64,000 nucleotides of DNA, from NCBI GenBank assembly GCA_016711605.1, contig JADJSS010000014.1, positions 87,341-151,340 of the forward strand, written 5' to 3'. Positions 1 through 7,473 of the stretch are shown one piece after another (the first letter of the stretch is position 1; each line of letters begins with the position of its first letter). The notes under the pieces are model-generated. The model made no database searches, was not told the DNA's origin, and saw only the letters and a program-made list of their open reading frames with translations. Position numbers and translations under genes: made by a program. The stretch is from Saprospirales bacterium (lineage in GTDB: Bacteria > Bacteroidota > Bacteroidia > Chitinophagales > JADIYW01).

Positions 1-485
1 TAGCAACCAAAAAAGTAATTCGTTGTATGCCAAACTTGCCTTGCCAAATTGGAATGGGTGTTACTGGCTTTATGGTTTCGGAAAGTATACCACAACGCGA
101 CGCCGATTTTGTTCGCAAATTATTAGAAACCACTGGCGCATCTATTCAATTATATAATGAAGATCAACTGAATGCCATTACTGCTGTTTCTGGTAGCGGC
201 CCAGCGTATGTATTTTATTTTATGGATGCGATGATACAGAAAACCATGGAGTTTGGTTTCACACATACTGAAGCATCAAAGATTGTGGAACAAACATTTT
301 TAGGTACTGTTGAGTTATATAAAGTCAATAATTTATCGTGCAAAGAATGGATAGATAAAGTGGCATCTAAAGGTGGCACAACGGAAGCTGCATTAAAAGA
401 ATTTAATCAAAAAAATATTAGCGATAATATTCAACGTGGCTTAGATGCTGCAAGAGAGAGAAGCAGAGAATTGAATAAAGGTTGA
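1..485 (+). CDS. proC: Pyrroline-5-carboxylate reductase, C-terminal part (5' end outside window)
   Basis: The enzyme performs the last step of proline synthesis, NAD(P)H-dependent reduction of 1-pyrroline-5-carboxylate to proline in the cytosol. The reading frame is open to the left edge: the codons before the first Met (position 27) read ATKKVIRC and continue directly into MPNLPCQIGMG, which is the family's inter-domain segment, so the Rossmann N-terminal half is missing only because of the window border. Visible family features are the SGSGPAYVF dimerisation-helix motif and the C-terminal signature around VASKGGTTEAAL. The last 26 codons are present a second time at 1051-1128, on the far side of a toxin-antitoxin pair. 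Family assignment is firm; which of the two 3' ends is ancestral is not known. Confidence 0.93.
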   Translation, partial: ATKKVIRCMPNLPCQIGMGVTGFMVSESIPQRDADFVRKLLETTGASIQLYNEDQLNAITAVSGSGPAYVFYFMDAMIQKTMEFGFTHTEASKIVEQTFLGTVELYKVNNLSCKEWIDKVASKGGTTEAALKEFNQKNISDNIQRGLDAARERSRELNKG

Positions 486-540
486 AATTTAGTATTGATT
501 AATCGAAGAAAATAATTAATTTTAATCTTAAATAAACTAG

Positions 541-765
541 ATGTCATCAATTGAATTAAAGCAACAAGTACATGGTTTTATAGAACAAGCTGACACTAAA
601 TTGTTAGAAAAAATCTATGCAATATTAAAACCAACTATTGAACAAGTTCAACTTACTGATGAACAAAAAAAAGAATTGCACAGTAGAAAAGTAAAACATT
701 TAAAAGGTGAAAGCAAATCATACAGTTTGGAAGAAGTAAAACAGTTATTAAAATCAACCAAGTAA
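541..765 (+). CDS. Antitoxin-like small protein of a type II toxin-antitoxin pair
   Basis: This 74-residue, Lys/Glu-rich, all-helical looking protein resembles the short antitoxins that precede RelE/ParE toxins in Bacteroidota. Its C-terminal part (GESKSYSLEEVKQLLK) matches the usual pattern in which a disordered stretch ends in a short helix that wraps the toxin. Its stop codon TAA shares its last base with the ATG of the next gene, so the two are translationally coupled. No clear DNA-binding fold can be named from sequence alone. The role as neutraliser and autorepressor is inferred from gene order and family resemblance. Confidence 0.7.
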   Translation: MSSIELKQQVHGFIEQADTKLLEKIYAILKPTIEQVQLTDEQKKELHSRKVKHLKGESKSYSLEEVKQLLKSTK

Positions 766-1061
766 TGATTTATGCTTTAGAAATTAAAGAAGAAGCATAT
801 CGTGATATACAAGTTGCATATAATTATTACGAAAACAAACAAATTGGTTTAGGTGATAGATTTATTGAAGAATTAGAAGAAAAAATTGTTTACATTCAAG
901 ATTATCCTTTACATTTCAGAAAATTAGAAGACGATTTCAGACAAGTTTTAATCGATATATTTCCATATCAAATTATATACGAATTCAACAATACTAATAT
1001 AATCATTTACAGTGTTTTCAATGCCTATCAAAATCCTGAAAACAAACCTCCAAAAAAATAG
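765..1061 (+). CDS. RelE/ParE-family toxin
   Basis: A 98-residue protein with the layout of the RelE/ParE superfamily: an N-terminal beta strand (YALEIKEEAYRDI), two helices carrying a YYENKQIGLGDRFIEEL segment, then a beta sheet with FRKLEDDFRQVLIDIFPYQIIYEF. Members either cleave ribosome-bound mRNA (RelE) or poison gyrase (ParE); the sequence does not let me choose. The start overlaps the antitoxin stop by one base. The last codons and stop overlap a 78-bp segment homologous to the 3' end of proC (1051-1128), so the toxin's own C-terminal residues (PPKK) may derive from fusion with that sequence. Confidence 0.8.
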   Translation: MIYALEIKEEAYRDIQVAYNYYENKQIGLGDRFIEELEEKIVYIQDYPLHFRKLEDDFRQVLIDIFPYQIIYEFNNTNIIIYSVFNAYQNPENKPPKK

Positions 1062-1128
1062 TTACAATAATATACAAATTATTTTAGATGCTGCACGCGA
1101 ACGTAGCAGAGAATTGAATAAAGGATAA
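1051..1128 (+). repeat. Second, orphan copy of the proC 3' end
   Basis: Read in frame this segment gives QKNSYNNIQ, two hydrophobic residues, then LDAARERSRELNKG and a stop. It matches the final 26 codons of proC (408-485), which read QKNISDNIQRG followed by the same LDAARERSRELNKG. The two DNA copies differ at several synonymous positions (AGA/CGC, GAG/GAA, AGA/CGT, GGT/GGA, TGA/TAA), so this is not a fresh exact duplication. The copy has no start codon and overlaps the toxin stop codon. It acts as a boundary mark of the toxin-antitoxin insertion. Confidence 0.85.
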
Positions 1129-1258
1129 AAAAGCAATACAAATGAAGATTTGATTCAGATAAAACCTATTGAATCCAATCTTACCATAATAATTAACATT
1201 TTACTGTAATTACATTCCATTGTTAATAGCATTATTATATAAAAGTAAAATAAACCTT

Positions 1259-1266
1259 TATATTTG
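1259..1266 (+). promoter_or_regulatory. Bacteroidota -7 box upstream of the nucleoside transporter
   Basis: The octamer TATATTTG fits the Bacteroidota primary-sigma -7 consensus TAnnTTTG and ends 17 bases before the ATG at 1284. No convincing -33 TTTG is seen at the expected spacing. It would give a very short leader. Confidence 0.45.
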
Positions 1267-1283
1267 TTAACACACGAAAATTT

Positions 1284-2516
1284 ATGGAAAGATTTCAAGG
1301 TATTTTAGGCATCATCGCAATTTTAGGAATTGCATTTTTATTCTCAAACAACAAGAAAAAAATCAACCTTCGCTTAGTAATAAGCGGACTTGGTTTGCAA
1401 CTTTTCTTAGCAATTATCATATTAAAAATTCCAGCAGTTACTCGTTTTTTTCAGGCAATTGGTGGTGGAATGAAAGCTATTGAAGGTTATGCTCAACAAG
1501 GCGCTGCTTTTGTGTATGGTGGAATTATGACGGATACACATTCGCCAGCAGGACCAGCTTCTTACGGTGCGCCTGGTACATTTATTTTTGCATTTAGTAT
1601 TCCAGCCACTATTATTTTAGTCTGTGTATTGGTTGCGATTTTATATCATGTAGGTATTATGCAACGCGTGGTGGCGGCTATTGCGCGCGTGATGAATATT
1701 GTAATGCGTGTTTCCGGTGCTGAAGCATTGAGCAACGTTGCGAGTGCATTTGTTGGACAAGTAGAAGCGCAAGTAATGATTCGTCCATATTTAGCAGGCA
1801 TGACAAATAGTGAATTATTAGCGTCTATGTCAGGTAGTATGGCTTGTATTGCTGGTGGAATTTTAATTGTGTATGTAAGTATGGGTGTGCCTGCTGAATA
1901 TTTAATTGCTGCCAGTTTAATGGCTGCACCAGCTGCATTGGTGATTTCTAAAATTGTATTTCCTGAAGTAGAAGAATCGCAAACCAAAGGAAAAGTTTCT
2001 GTAGAGATAAAAAGTCAATACACGAATATCATCGATGCGATTTCGCATGGTGCAAGCGATGGCATGAAAATATCAATCAATGTAATTGCGATGTTGATTG
2101 GTTTTATAGCGTTGATGGCATTGATTAATGCATTATTAGGTTTAATTTATCCAGGATTTGGTTTGAATACGATATTTGGTTATTTATTTTATCCATTGGC
2201 TTGGGTAATGGGTGTGCCGAATGCAGAAGTAATGCAAGTAGCCACCATGATGGGACAAAAACTAACGATAAACGAGTTTGTGGCATACACCAGTTTAATT
2301 GCTGCAAAAGCAACCATGACACCAAAAGCATTAATGATTGCGAGTTTTGCATTGTGCGGTTTCGCTAACTTTAGTTCTGTAGGAATTCAAATTGGTGGTA
2401 TTGGTGAATTAGCACCCAACCGCAGAGCCGACTTAGCAAAATTAGGATTGAAAGCATTACTTTGTGGAACTTTAGCATCTTATCTTTCTGCAACAATAGC
2501 AGGTATTTTGATGTAA
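1284..2516 (+). CDS. Concentrative nucleoside transporter (NupC/CNT family)
   Basis: A 410-residue polytopic inner-membrane protein of the CNT family, which imports nucleosides by symport with H+ or Na+. The order of elements is that of the family: an N-terminal helix (GILGIIAILGIAFLFS), a Nucleos_tra2_N region (LRLVISGLGLQLFLAIIIL), the gate domain, and the C-terminal transport core with repeated helix-hairpins (GQVEAQVMIRPYL, the SGSMACIAGG segment, then CGFANFSSVGIQIGGIG). The glutamate in GQVEAQ and the NFSS segment sit where nucleoside and cation contacts are known in the family. Length is typical. It stands alone with its own promoter. The exact nucleoside range cannot be read from the sequence. 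Confidence 0.92.
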   Translation: MERFQGILGIIAILGIAFLFSNNKKKINLRLVISGLGLQLFLAIIILKIPAVTRFFQAIGGGMKAIEGYAQQGAAFVYGGIMTDTHSPAGPASYGAPGTFIFAFSIPATIILVCVLVAILYHVGIMQRVVAAIARVMNIVMRVSGAEALSNVASAFVGQVEAQVMIRPYLAGMTNSELLASMSGSMACIAGGILIVYVSMGVPAEYLIAASLMAAPAALVISKIVFPEVEESQTKGKVSVEIKSQYTNIIDAISHGASDGMKISINVIAMLIGFIALMALINALLGLIYPGFGLNTIFGYLFYPLAWVMGVPNAEVMQVATMMGQKLTINEFVAYTSLIAAKATMTPKALMIASFALCGFANFSSVGIQIGGIGELAPNRRADLAKLGLKALLCGTLASYLSATIAGILM

Positions 2517-2531
2517 TTTTTATGAATAATG

Positions 2532-2760
2532 TTAGTATAAGCTGTATTCCATTCCAAAATCTACTTTGTAACTTTGTTTAATCAACAACCACTTATGTGG
2601 GTCTTCTTTTATATTGAATCATTTTTTGTTCATCTGTTTCTTGTTTTACTAAACCAAATCTGTAGGTTTAGAAAATGCTTTTGTGAAAACTAATAATATT
2701 TCTGCCATCATGCAACAAATACTTATTTAATATTTTGAATAGAAAAATGGTAATTATAGG
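2532..2760 (-). pseudogene. Possible decayed coding remnant in the 2517-3243 gap
   Basis: On the minus strand this stretch gives coding-like peptides broken by stops and frame changes: one frame ends in KQSYKVDFGMEYSLY and a stop at 2532, and the upstream continuation (LVKQETDEQKMIQYK) lies in another frame. I do not recognise a family. It may be the wreck of a gene rather than functional sequence. The rest of the 727-base gap (2517-3243) holds the short membrane ORF at 2855-3094 and otherwise nothing I can name. Confidence 0.25.
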
Positions 2761-2854
2761 ATAAAAGAATAAAGATGCAATATATCCATATCATGGACTG
2801 GATTTCAAATACAAACTTGTATCTAAATTTAAAAAGGAATTAACATCAACATAA

Positions 2855-3094
2855 CTAATGACGGTTTTGAAAAACTTGTTTGTTTTTATATAATACATAT
2901 ACAATTAAGCTGACTAAAAAAACAACTATAATGTAGATTAATTTAAAATGTACTGACGGTGTATTTAAGATGTGAATTATTTTATCAGGTAGGTACCTAT
3001 AAAACACTATAAATTTCAATTGATATTTCAAGAAATTATCAAAAAGGGTCATCATATTAGCATTTGTAATCACAGAAGATCCATAATGCATCAT
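2855..3094 (-). CDS. Short membrane-protein ORF, possibly a gene fragment
   Basis: A 79-residue ORF with one clear C-terminal membrane helix (FKLIYIIVVFLVSLIVYVLY) followed by a basic tail. The same frame stays open upstream of the first ATG for about 22 more hydrophobic, coding-like codons (YNLGIILFYFILTKLTFGKW) before a stop, with no start codon, which suggests the 3' part of a larger membrane protein that has lost its beginning. No family is recognised. It lies in a degraded-looking gap, so it may not be expressed. Confidence 0.3.
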   Translation of the reverse strand: MMHYGSSVITNANMMTLFDNFLKYQLKFIVFYRYLPDKIIHILNTPSVHFKLIYIIVVFLVSLIVYVLYKNKQVFQNRH

Positions 3095-3243
3095 CCATTT
3101 TCCAAAAGTTAACTTAGTTAAGATGAAATAAAATAAAATAATACCTAAATTATAAATTAGTATTTTTTAGATAAACAACAAACTTGGATGAAAATTTGGA
3201 AAGCATTTTGATGAGAATGTTTATTTATAATGTTTCATCAAAT

Positions 3244-4512
3244 TTAAATATCCAATTCTATGTCATTCTCTGAATTCCGTTTCTTTGCATACAATAAATA
3301 ATACATAAAGAGCATCAGTATCAAATATAAAAAAGCTACAAACCGCTGATCCATCCAAAACGATTTCATGTAGGTATCATTGTGCATTGCTAAATACCAG
3401 CACACTCTTTCTAAGTTTATTAAATAAGCAACGGAACCTAATATAAACGGAAAAAATCGTCCGCTATAAAAAGCATACGCAGCTAATGAAATCATCGCTG
3501 GATGAAAATAGCGTTCGTGCATTTGTGTATTCAAAAAATAAAAATTAAATGCAATTAATGCTGCAATTAAAAAAATGGTGCTTAATGAAAATGAAGTTAT
3601 TTCTTTCTTAATATACTTTTTGTAAAGATGCTGCATCAACGGAAACACAGCTATAAACGTACCTAAAAAAAACAGCAAACTTCCAATTTGTTTGTATGTC
3701 AAAAATCCAAATTTCACTTTATCTGTTATATCATACATTCCTTCAATCGTTCTATTAAATAATAGCAACGACCATAAATTAAACGCACCAACCGCTGGAT
3801 ATGGATATTTATCAACAGAACCAGTAATTACATTCATCACCTGATACATTCTATCATTCGAAATAAATGGCCATAAAATCAACAATTGAATTACAAAACC
3901 AATTAAAGCAGCAATAACTATTTTTTTAATTCCTTCTTTTGAAATAAGTTGTGGTAATAAAATCAATCCAACAATTGGAATAAAAACTAATGCTTGTAAT
4001 TTAAAATTTAAAGCAATTAATAAACTCAATGCACTTAACACAGTTTTCTTTTCTAAAGCAAGAATAATTGCACAAAAACCAAAACAAGTAAATATTGCAT
4101 CTACTTGTGCCCAAAGTGCTGTGTTATAAAAATAGGCAACATTCAGCATCAACAAAACAAAATAAAACAGTTTTTTGAACTCATCTTTTACAAACCAAAC
4201 CGCTAAATACGCACCAATAATATCAAAAATAATGGTGTAATATTTTATGGTATACATATTATCTTGAATATCTTGCAGATTGCCTTGTATTATTGTATGA
4301 AACCGCAACACATATAAATACAATGGCAAGTAATTACAGTTTTTGTTATCATACACATGCACAAATCCATAGTTAAAAATATATTTCGACCAATCGATCC
4401 AAAATTCCATATCACCTTGATGGCCCCATTTGTGCATTAAAAAAACAAATGCAACATAAAACATGCATATAATAAGCAGCCATCTTTTTCTGGTTTCTGT
4501 TAGTTGAAACAT
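3244..4512 (-). CDS. GT-C fold, Gpi18-like mannosyltransferase family membrane protein
   Basis: A 422-residue protein with about ten membrane helices. The N-terminal loop after helix 1 carries GDMEFWIDWSKYIF, matching the acidic extracytoplasmic loop of GT-C glycosyltransferases that use polyprenyl-phosphate sugars. Other matches are WAQVDAIFTCFGFCAIILAL, the LNFKLQALVFIP segment and the late HERYFHPA motif, all typical of the Gpi18-like/GT87 group. The likely job is transfer of a lipid-linked hexose at the outer face of the inner membrane for envelope glycans or protein glycosylation. The substrate is unknown. It is divergent from uvrC, with about 80 bases between the starts. Confidence 0.75.
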   Translation of the reverse strand: MFQLTETRKRWLLIICMFYVAFVFLMHKWGHQGDMEFWIDWSKYIFNYGFVHVYDNKNCNYLPLYLYVLRFHTIIQGNLQDIQDNMYTIKYYTIIFDIIGAYLAVWFVKDEFKKLFYFVLLMLNVAYFYNTALWAQVDAIFTCFGFCAIILALEKKTVLSALSLLIALNFKLQALVFIPIVGLILLPQLISKEGIKKIVIAALIGFVIQLLILWPFISNDRMYQVMNVITGSVDKYPYPAVGAFNLWSLLLFNRTIEGMYDITDKVKFGFLTYKQIGSLLFFLGTFIAVFPLMQHLYKKYIKKEITSFSLSTIFLIAALIAFNFYFLNTQMHERYFHPAMISLAAYAFYSGRFFPFILGSVAYLINLERVCWYLAMHNDTYMKSFWMDQRFVAFLYLILMLFMYYLLYAKKRNSENDIELDI

Positions 4513-4552
4513 TATTATTTATATTTTAATTTCTTAAAAATACAGATTTTTT

Positions 4553-4589
4553 TTTGATTAAAAATCATCGGCTCTATCAATTATATTTG
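4553..4589 (+). promoter_or_regulatory. Promoter of uvrC, leaderless or nearly so
   Basis: TTTG at 4553-4556 and TATATTTG at 4582-4589 fit the Bacteroidota -33/-7 pair (spacer 25, slightly long). The uvrC ATG begins only 7 bases after the -7 box, so the transcript should start at or within a few bases of the start codon. Confidence 0.5.
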
Positions 4590-4595
4590 TAATGG

Positions 4596-6398
4596 ATGAC
4601 GACACAAATTCATTTGCAACCAATTATTAAAAACTTACCTAGTCAACCAGGTGTGTATCGCTATTATGATGCTGATGGAAATTTATTATACATTGGCAAA
4701 GCAAAAAGTTTAAAAAATAGAGTTTCCAGTTATTTTGTAAGTAAAGATTTGTCTTATAGAATTGGTTTAATGGTGCGCAAAATTCACAACATTGAATATT
4801 CAGTTGTTGCGACTGAAAAAGATGCGTTGTTGTTGGAAAATTCTTTAATCAAGGAATTGCAACCTCGTTATAATATTTTATTGAAAGATGACAAAAGCTA
4901 TCCGTATTTGAAAATCATGAACGAAGATTTTCCACGTATTTTTTTTACCCGAAAATTAGTGGATGATGGTGCTGAATATTTTGGACCCTACACGTCTGTT
5001 CATCAGGTGCGTACTATTTTAGAATTGATAAAAAAATTGTACCCAATTAGAAATTGCAGTTTACCATTATCAGAAAAAAACATTGAAAAGAAAAAATTTA
5101 AATCCTGTTTAGAATACCATATTGGTAATTGTTTAGCACCGTGCATTTCCAATCAAACCAAAATGGAGTATGACAAAAATGTAGATCAAATTCGCAAAAT
5201 CATTAAAGGTAATCTGAGTGAAGTACGCAATCTAATGAAAGAAGAAATGCTTCACTTCGCCAATATGTTGGAGTTCGAAAAAGCTGAATTTACTAAAATA
5301 AAAATTCAATCGCTCAAAGAATATATCTCTACGTCAACAGTTATCAATCCGAACTTAGGCAATTTGCATGTATTTGGTTTTTTGGAAGAAAACGACAAAG
5401 CATTTATTCATTATATGTATGTTCACGAAGGAACAATTATTAAAACAAAAAACTTAATACTAAAACGAAATTTAGATGAAACAAAAGATGACCTTTTATC
5501 TTTTGCAGTATTGAATATAATTGATACTGAAGAAAACACAAACGCAACGCTTCTACTTCCATTTCATATTTTTATTGAACCTACATTAAAATTAGTGGTA
5601 CAAGTACCACGCATTGGTGAGAAAAAAAGTTTATTAGAACTAGCAGAAAAAAATGCGATGTACTATAAAATAAAAGGGAAAGAAAATCAAAAAACAGATC
5701 CTTCAACGCGCATCTTAGAACAGATGAAATTAGATTTAAAATTGACCGAACTACCAACACACATTGAATGTTTCGATAATTCTAATTTTCAAGGAACGAA
5801 TGCAGTTTCAGCATGTGTGGTTTTCAAAAATGCAAAACCAAGTAAAAAAGATTATCGTCATTTTAATGTAAAAACTGTGGTTGGTGCAAATGACTTTGAT
5901 ACAATGAAAGAAATTGTTTACAGAAGATACAAACGATTATTAGATGAAGATGCGCCACTACCGCAGTTAATTGTGATTGATGGTGGAAAAGGGCAATTAC
6001 ATTCTGCGATGGAAAGTATGAAAGCATTGAATTTAGAGAATAAAATACAAGTTGTTTCCATAGCAAAACGTTTGGAGGAAATTTATTATCCAAATGATTC
6101 TATTCCGATGTATATCAATAAAAAATCGGAAACATTGAAAGTGCTACAACAATTACGCAACGAAGCACATCGTTTTGGAATCACCTTTCACAGAAGCCAG
6201 CGATCAAAAAATACGTTTAAAACTACGTTGAATGAAATTAAAGGCATAGGAGAAAATTTAGCAAATAAATTACTACTTGATTTTGGTTCTGTAAAAAATA
6301 TAGAAAAAGCTAATTTAGTTGATTTAGAAAAAACAATTGGAAAGACTAAAGCGAAAATAGTTTATGATTTTTACAATACTAAAAACGTCTCACTTTAA
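4596..6398 (+). CDS. uvrC: Excinuclease ABC subunit C
   Basis: UvrC makes both incisions around a DNA lesion in nucleotide excision repair, after handover from UvrA/UvrB. All domains are present in 600 residues: N-terminal GIY-YIG nuclease (GVYRYYDADGNLLYIGKAKSLKNR, about residues 17-95), the Cys-containing linker, a UVR motif for UvrB contact (about 195-232, ending LEFEKAEFTKIKIQSLKEYI), the RNase H-like endonuclease with ECFDNSNFQGTNAVSACVVF and VIDGGKGQL, and C-terminal helix-hairpin-helix repeats (LNEIKGIGENLANKLL). Length is normal. The stop codon lies inside the shared terminator hairpin. The start was chosen from the alignment of the GIY-YIG domain and the promoter just upstream. Confidence 0.97.
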   Translation: MTTQIHLQPIIKNLPSQPGVYRYYDADGNLLYIGKAKSLKNRVSSYFVSKDLSYRIGLMVRKIHNIEYSVVATEKDALLLENSLIKELQPRYNILLKDDKSYPYLKIMNEDFPRIFFTRKLVDDGAEYFGPYTSVHQVRTILELIKKLYPIRNCSLPLSEKNIEKKKFKSCLEYHIGNCLAPCISNQTKMEYDKNVDQIRKIIKGNLSEVRNLMKEEMLHFANMLEFEKAEFTKIKIQSLKEYISTSTVINPNLGNLHVFGFLEENDKAFIHYMYVHEGTIIKTKNLILKRNLDETKDDLLSFAVLNIIDTEENTNATLLLPFHIFIEPTLKLVVQVPRIGEKKSLLELAEKNAMYYKIKGKENQKTDPSTRILEQMKLDLKLTELPTHIECFDNSNFQGTNAVSACVVFKNAKPSKKDYRHFNVKTVVGANDFDTMKEIVYRRYKRLLDEDAPLPQLIVIDGGKGQLHSAMESMKALNLENKIQVVSIAKRLEEIYYPNDSIPMYINKKSETLKVLQQLRNEAHRFGITFHRSQRSKNTFKTTLNEIKGIGENLANKLLLDFGSVKNIEKANLVDLEKTIGKTKAKIVYDFYNTKNVSL

Positions 6399-6410
6399 GT
6401 GAGACGTTTT
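6382..6410. terminator. Bidirectional terminator between uvrC and gldN
   Basis: A perfect 14-bp inverted repeat (AAAACGTCTCACTT / AAGTGAGACGTTTT) with a one-base centre, A/T runs on both flanks. The uvrC stop codon (6396-6398) is inside it. It sits between convergent genes, so it can end both transcripts. Confidence 0.85.
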
Positions 6411-6429
6411 GTATACTTTTAAGAAAACA

Positions 6430-7452
6430 TTAGTATTCCCAAAGATCGTGTTCGAATGTAAATAATTCGTTTTTCTTAGCTTCAGATTCATATAAGATAT
6501 CAATTCCAGATTTGTAATCTTTGATACGGAAATCTTGAACATTATCTACTTTGTAAATATAGCTACCGAATAAACGTAAAGCAAATACTTGATCCCAATT
6601 TAAACGTACACCATTTGGAAATGGATTGTATGCTTGTGAGTTAACTAATATTTGTCTCATACTTGGAAAAAACACCCAAAATACAGGAACTTCACCACGG
6701 AAATCACCAGTTGCAGGATCGTAGTTATCATACAAAGGACAAATTCCCATAATACGTACTTCCATAGTAGAAGTTTGTTTATTGAAGAACCAAGTTTCTT
6801 TTAAACGCAATTTGTTTACGTTATTCCAGTTAATTTCATTTGTAATTACTTGTAATGTAGTAATACCTGTTACTGGATCTGGAACATAGATAGAGTCTGT
6901 ACTTCCACCAGCAACACTCAATGCTTCTTTGGGATCAATTGGCGTTGCGAAATCATCATCCATACCACTATATACTTGTGCTTTTCCGCCATTAATAGCA
7001 TCTAACATGATTTGTATAAATGGTGCTTTTGGCCATTTGAAATGCAAGTTTATTTTTTCTCTTAAATCAATTACACGCCAAACTGTTTTCCACCAAAATA
7101 CATCGGCTTCACGTATTGGCTCGTAACCCATAATCATACGTTTTCCAGTAATTTCTTGTACCCAAGGTAATTTTGGCACTTCTGTCTTTACTGCGTTTGG
7201 ATCAACCGTAGATGCTGTCGCTGCTGCTGGTGGCAAAGCTGCTGCTGCTTGAGCTGCTGCTTCTGCTGCTTGAGCTGCTGCTGTAGAGTCTTCTATAGCT
7301 TTAGCTGCTGCTGCCATTTCTTCAGCAGACACTTGAGTTGATTTAGGTTTCTTTTTCGTTGTTTTCTTTTTCGTTTGCGCATTTCCAATTGAAACTGCGA
7401 ATACCGAAAGTATCAACAATAATAAAGAGATTTTTTTAATTTGCATTTTCAT
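6430..7452 (-). CDS. gldN: Gliding motility / type IX secretion protein GldN
   Basis: GldN (PorN) is a periplasmic partner of the GldK ring of the type IX secretion system. The 340-residue protein has a signal peptide (LLLLILSVFAVSIGNAQ), a Lys-rich patch, an unusually Ala-rich linker (about residues 45-85), and the conserved C-terminal GldN domain, which contains WWKTVWRVIDLREKINLHFKWP, VRIMGICPLYDNYDP, VFWVFFPSMRQILV and the terminal FEHDLWEY. It is the last gene of the sprF-gldKLMN operon, 21 bases after gldM. The Ala/Gln linker is low complexity and is probably a flexible spacer. Confidence 0.95.
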   Translation of the reverse strand: MKMQIKKISLLLLILSVFAVSIGNAQTKKKTTKKKPKSTQVSAEEMAAAAKAIEDSTAAAQAAEAAAQAAAALPPAAATASTVDPNAVKTEVPKLPWVQEITGKRMIMGYEPIREADVFWWKTVWRVIDLREKINLHFKWPKAPFIQIMLDAINGGKAQVYSGMDDDFATPIDPKEALSVAGGSTDSIYVPDPVTGITTLQVITNEINWNNVNKLRLKETWFFNKQTSTMEVRIMGICPLYDNYDPATGDFRGEVPVFWVFFPSMRQILVNSQAYNPFPNGVRLNWDQVFALRLFGSYIYKVDNVQDFRIKDYKSGIDILYESEAKKNELFTFEHDLWEY

Positions 7453-7473
7453 AAGATGAAATCTAAATACTTA

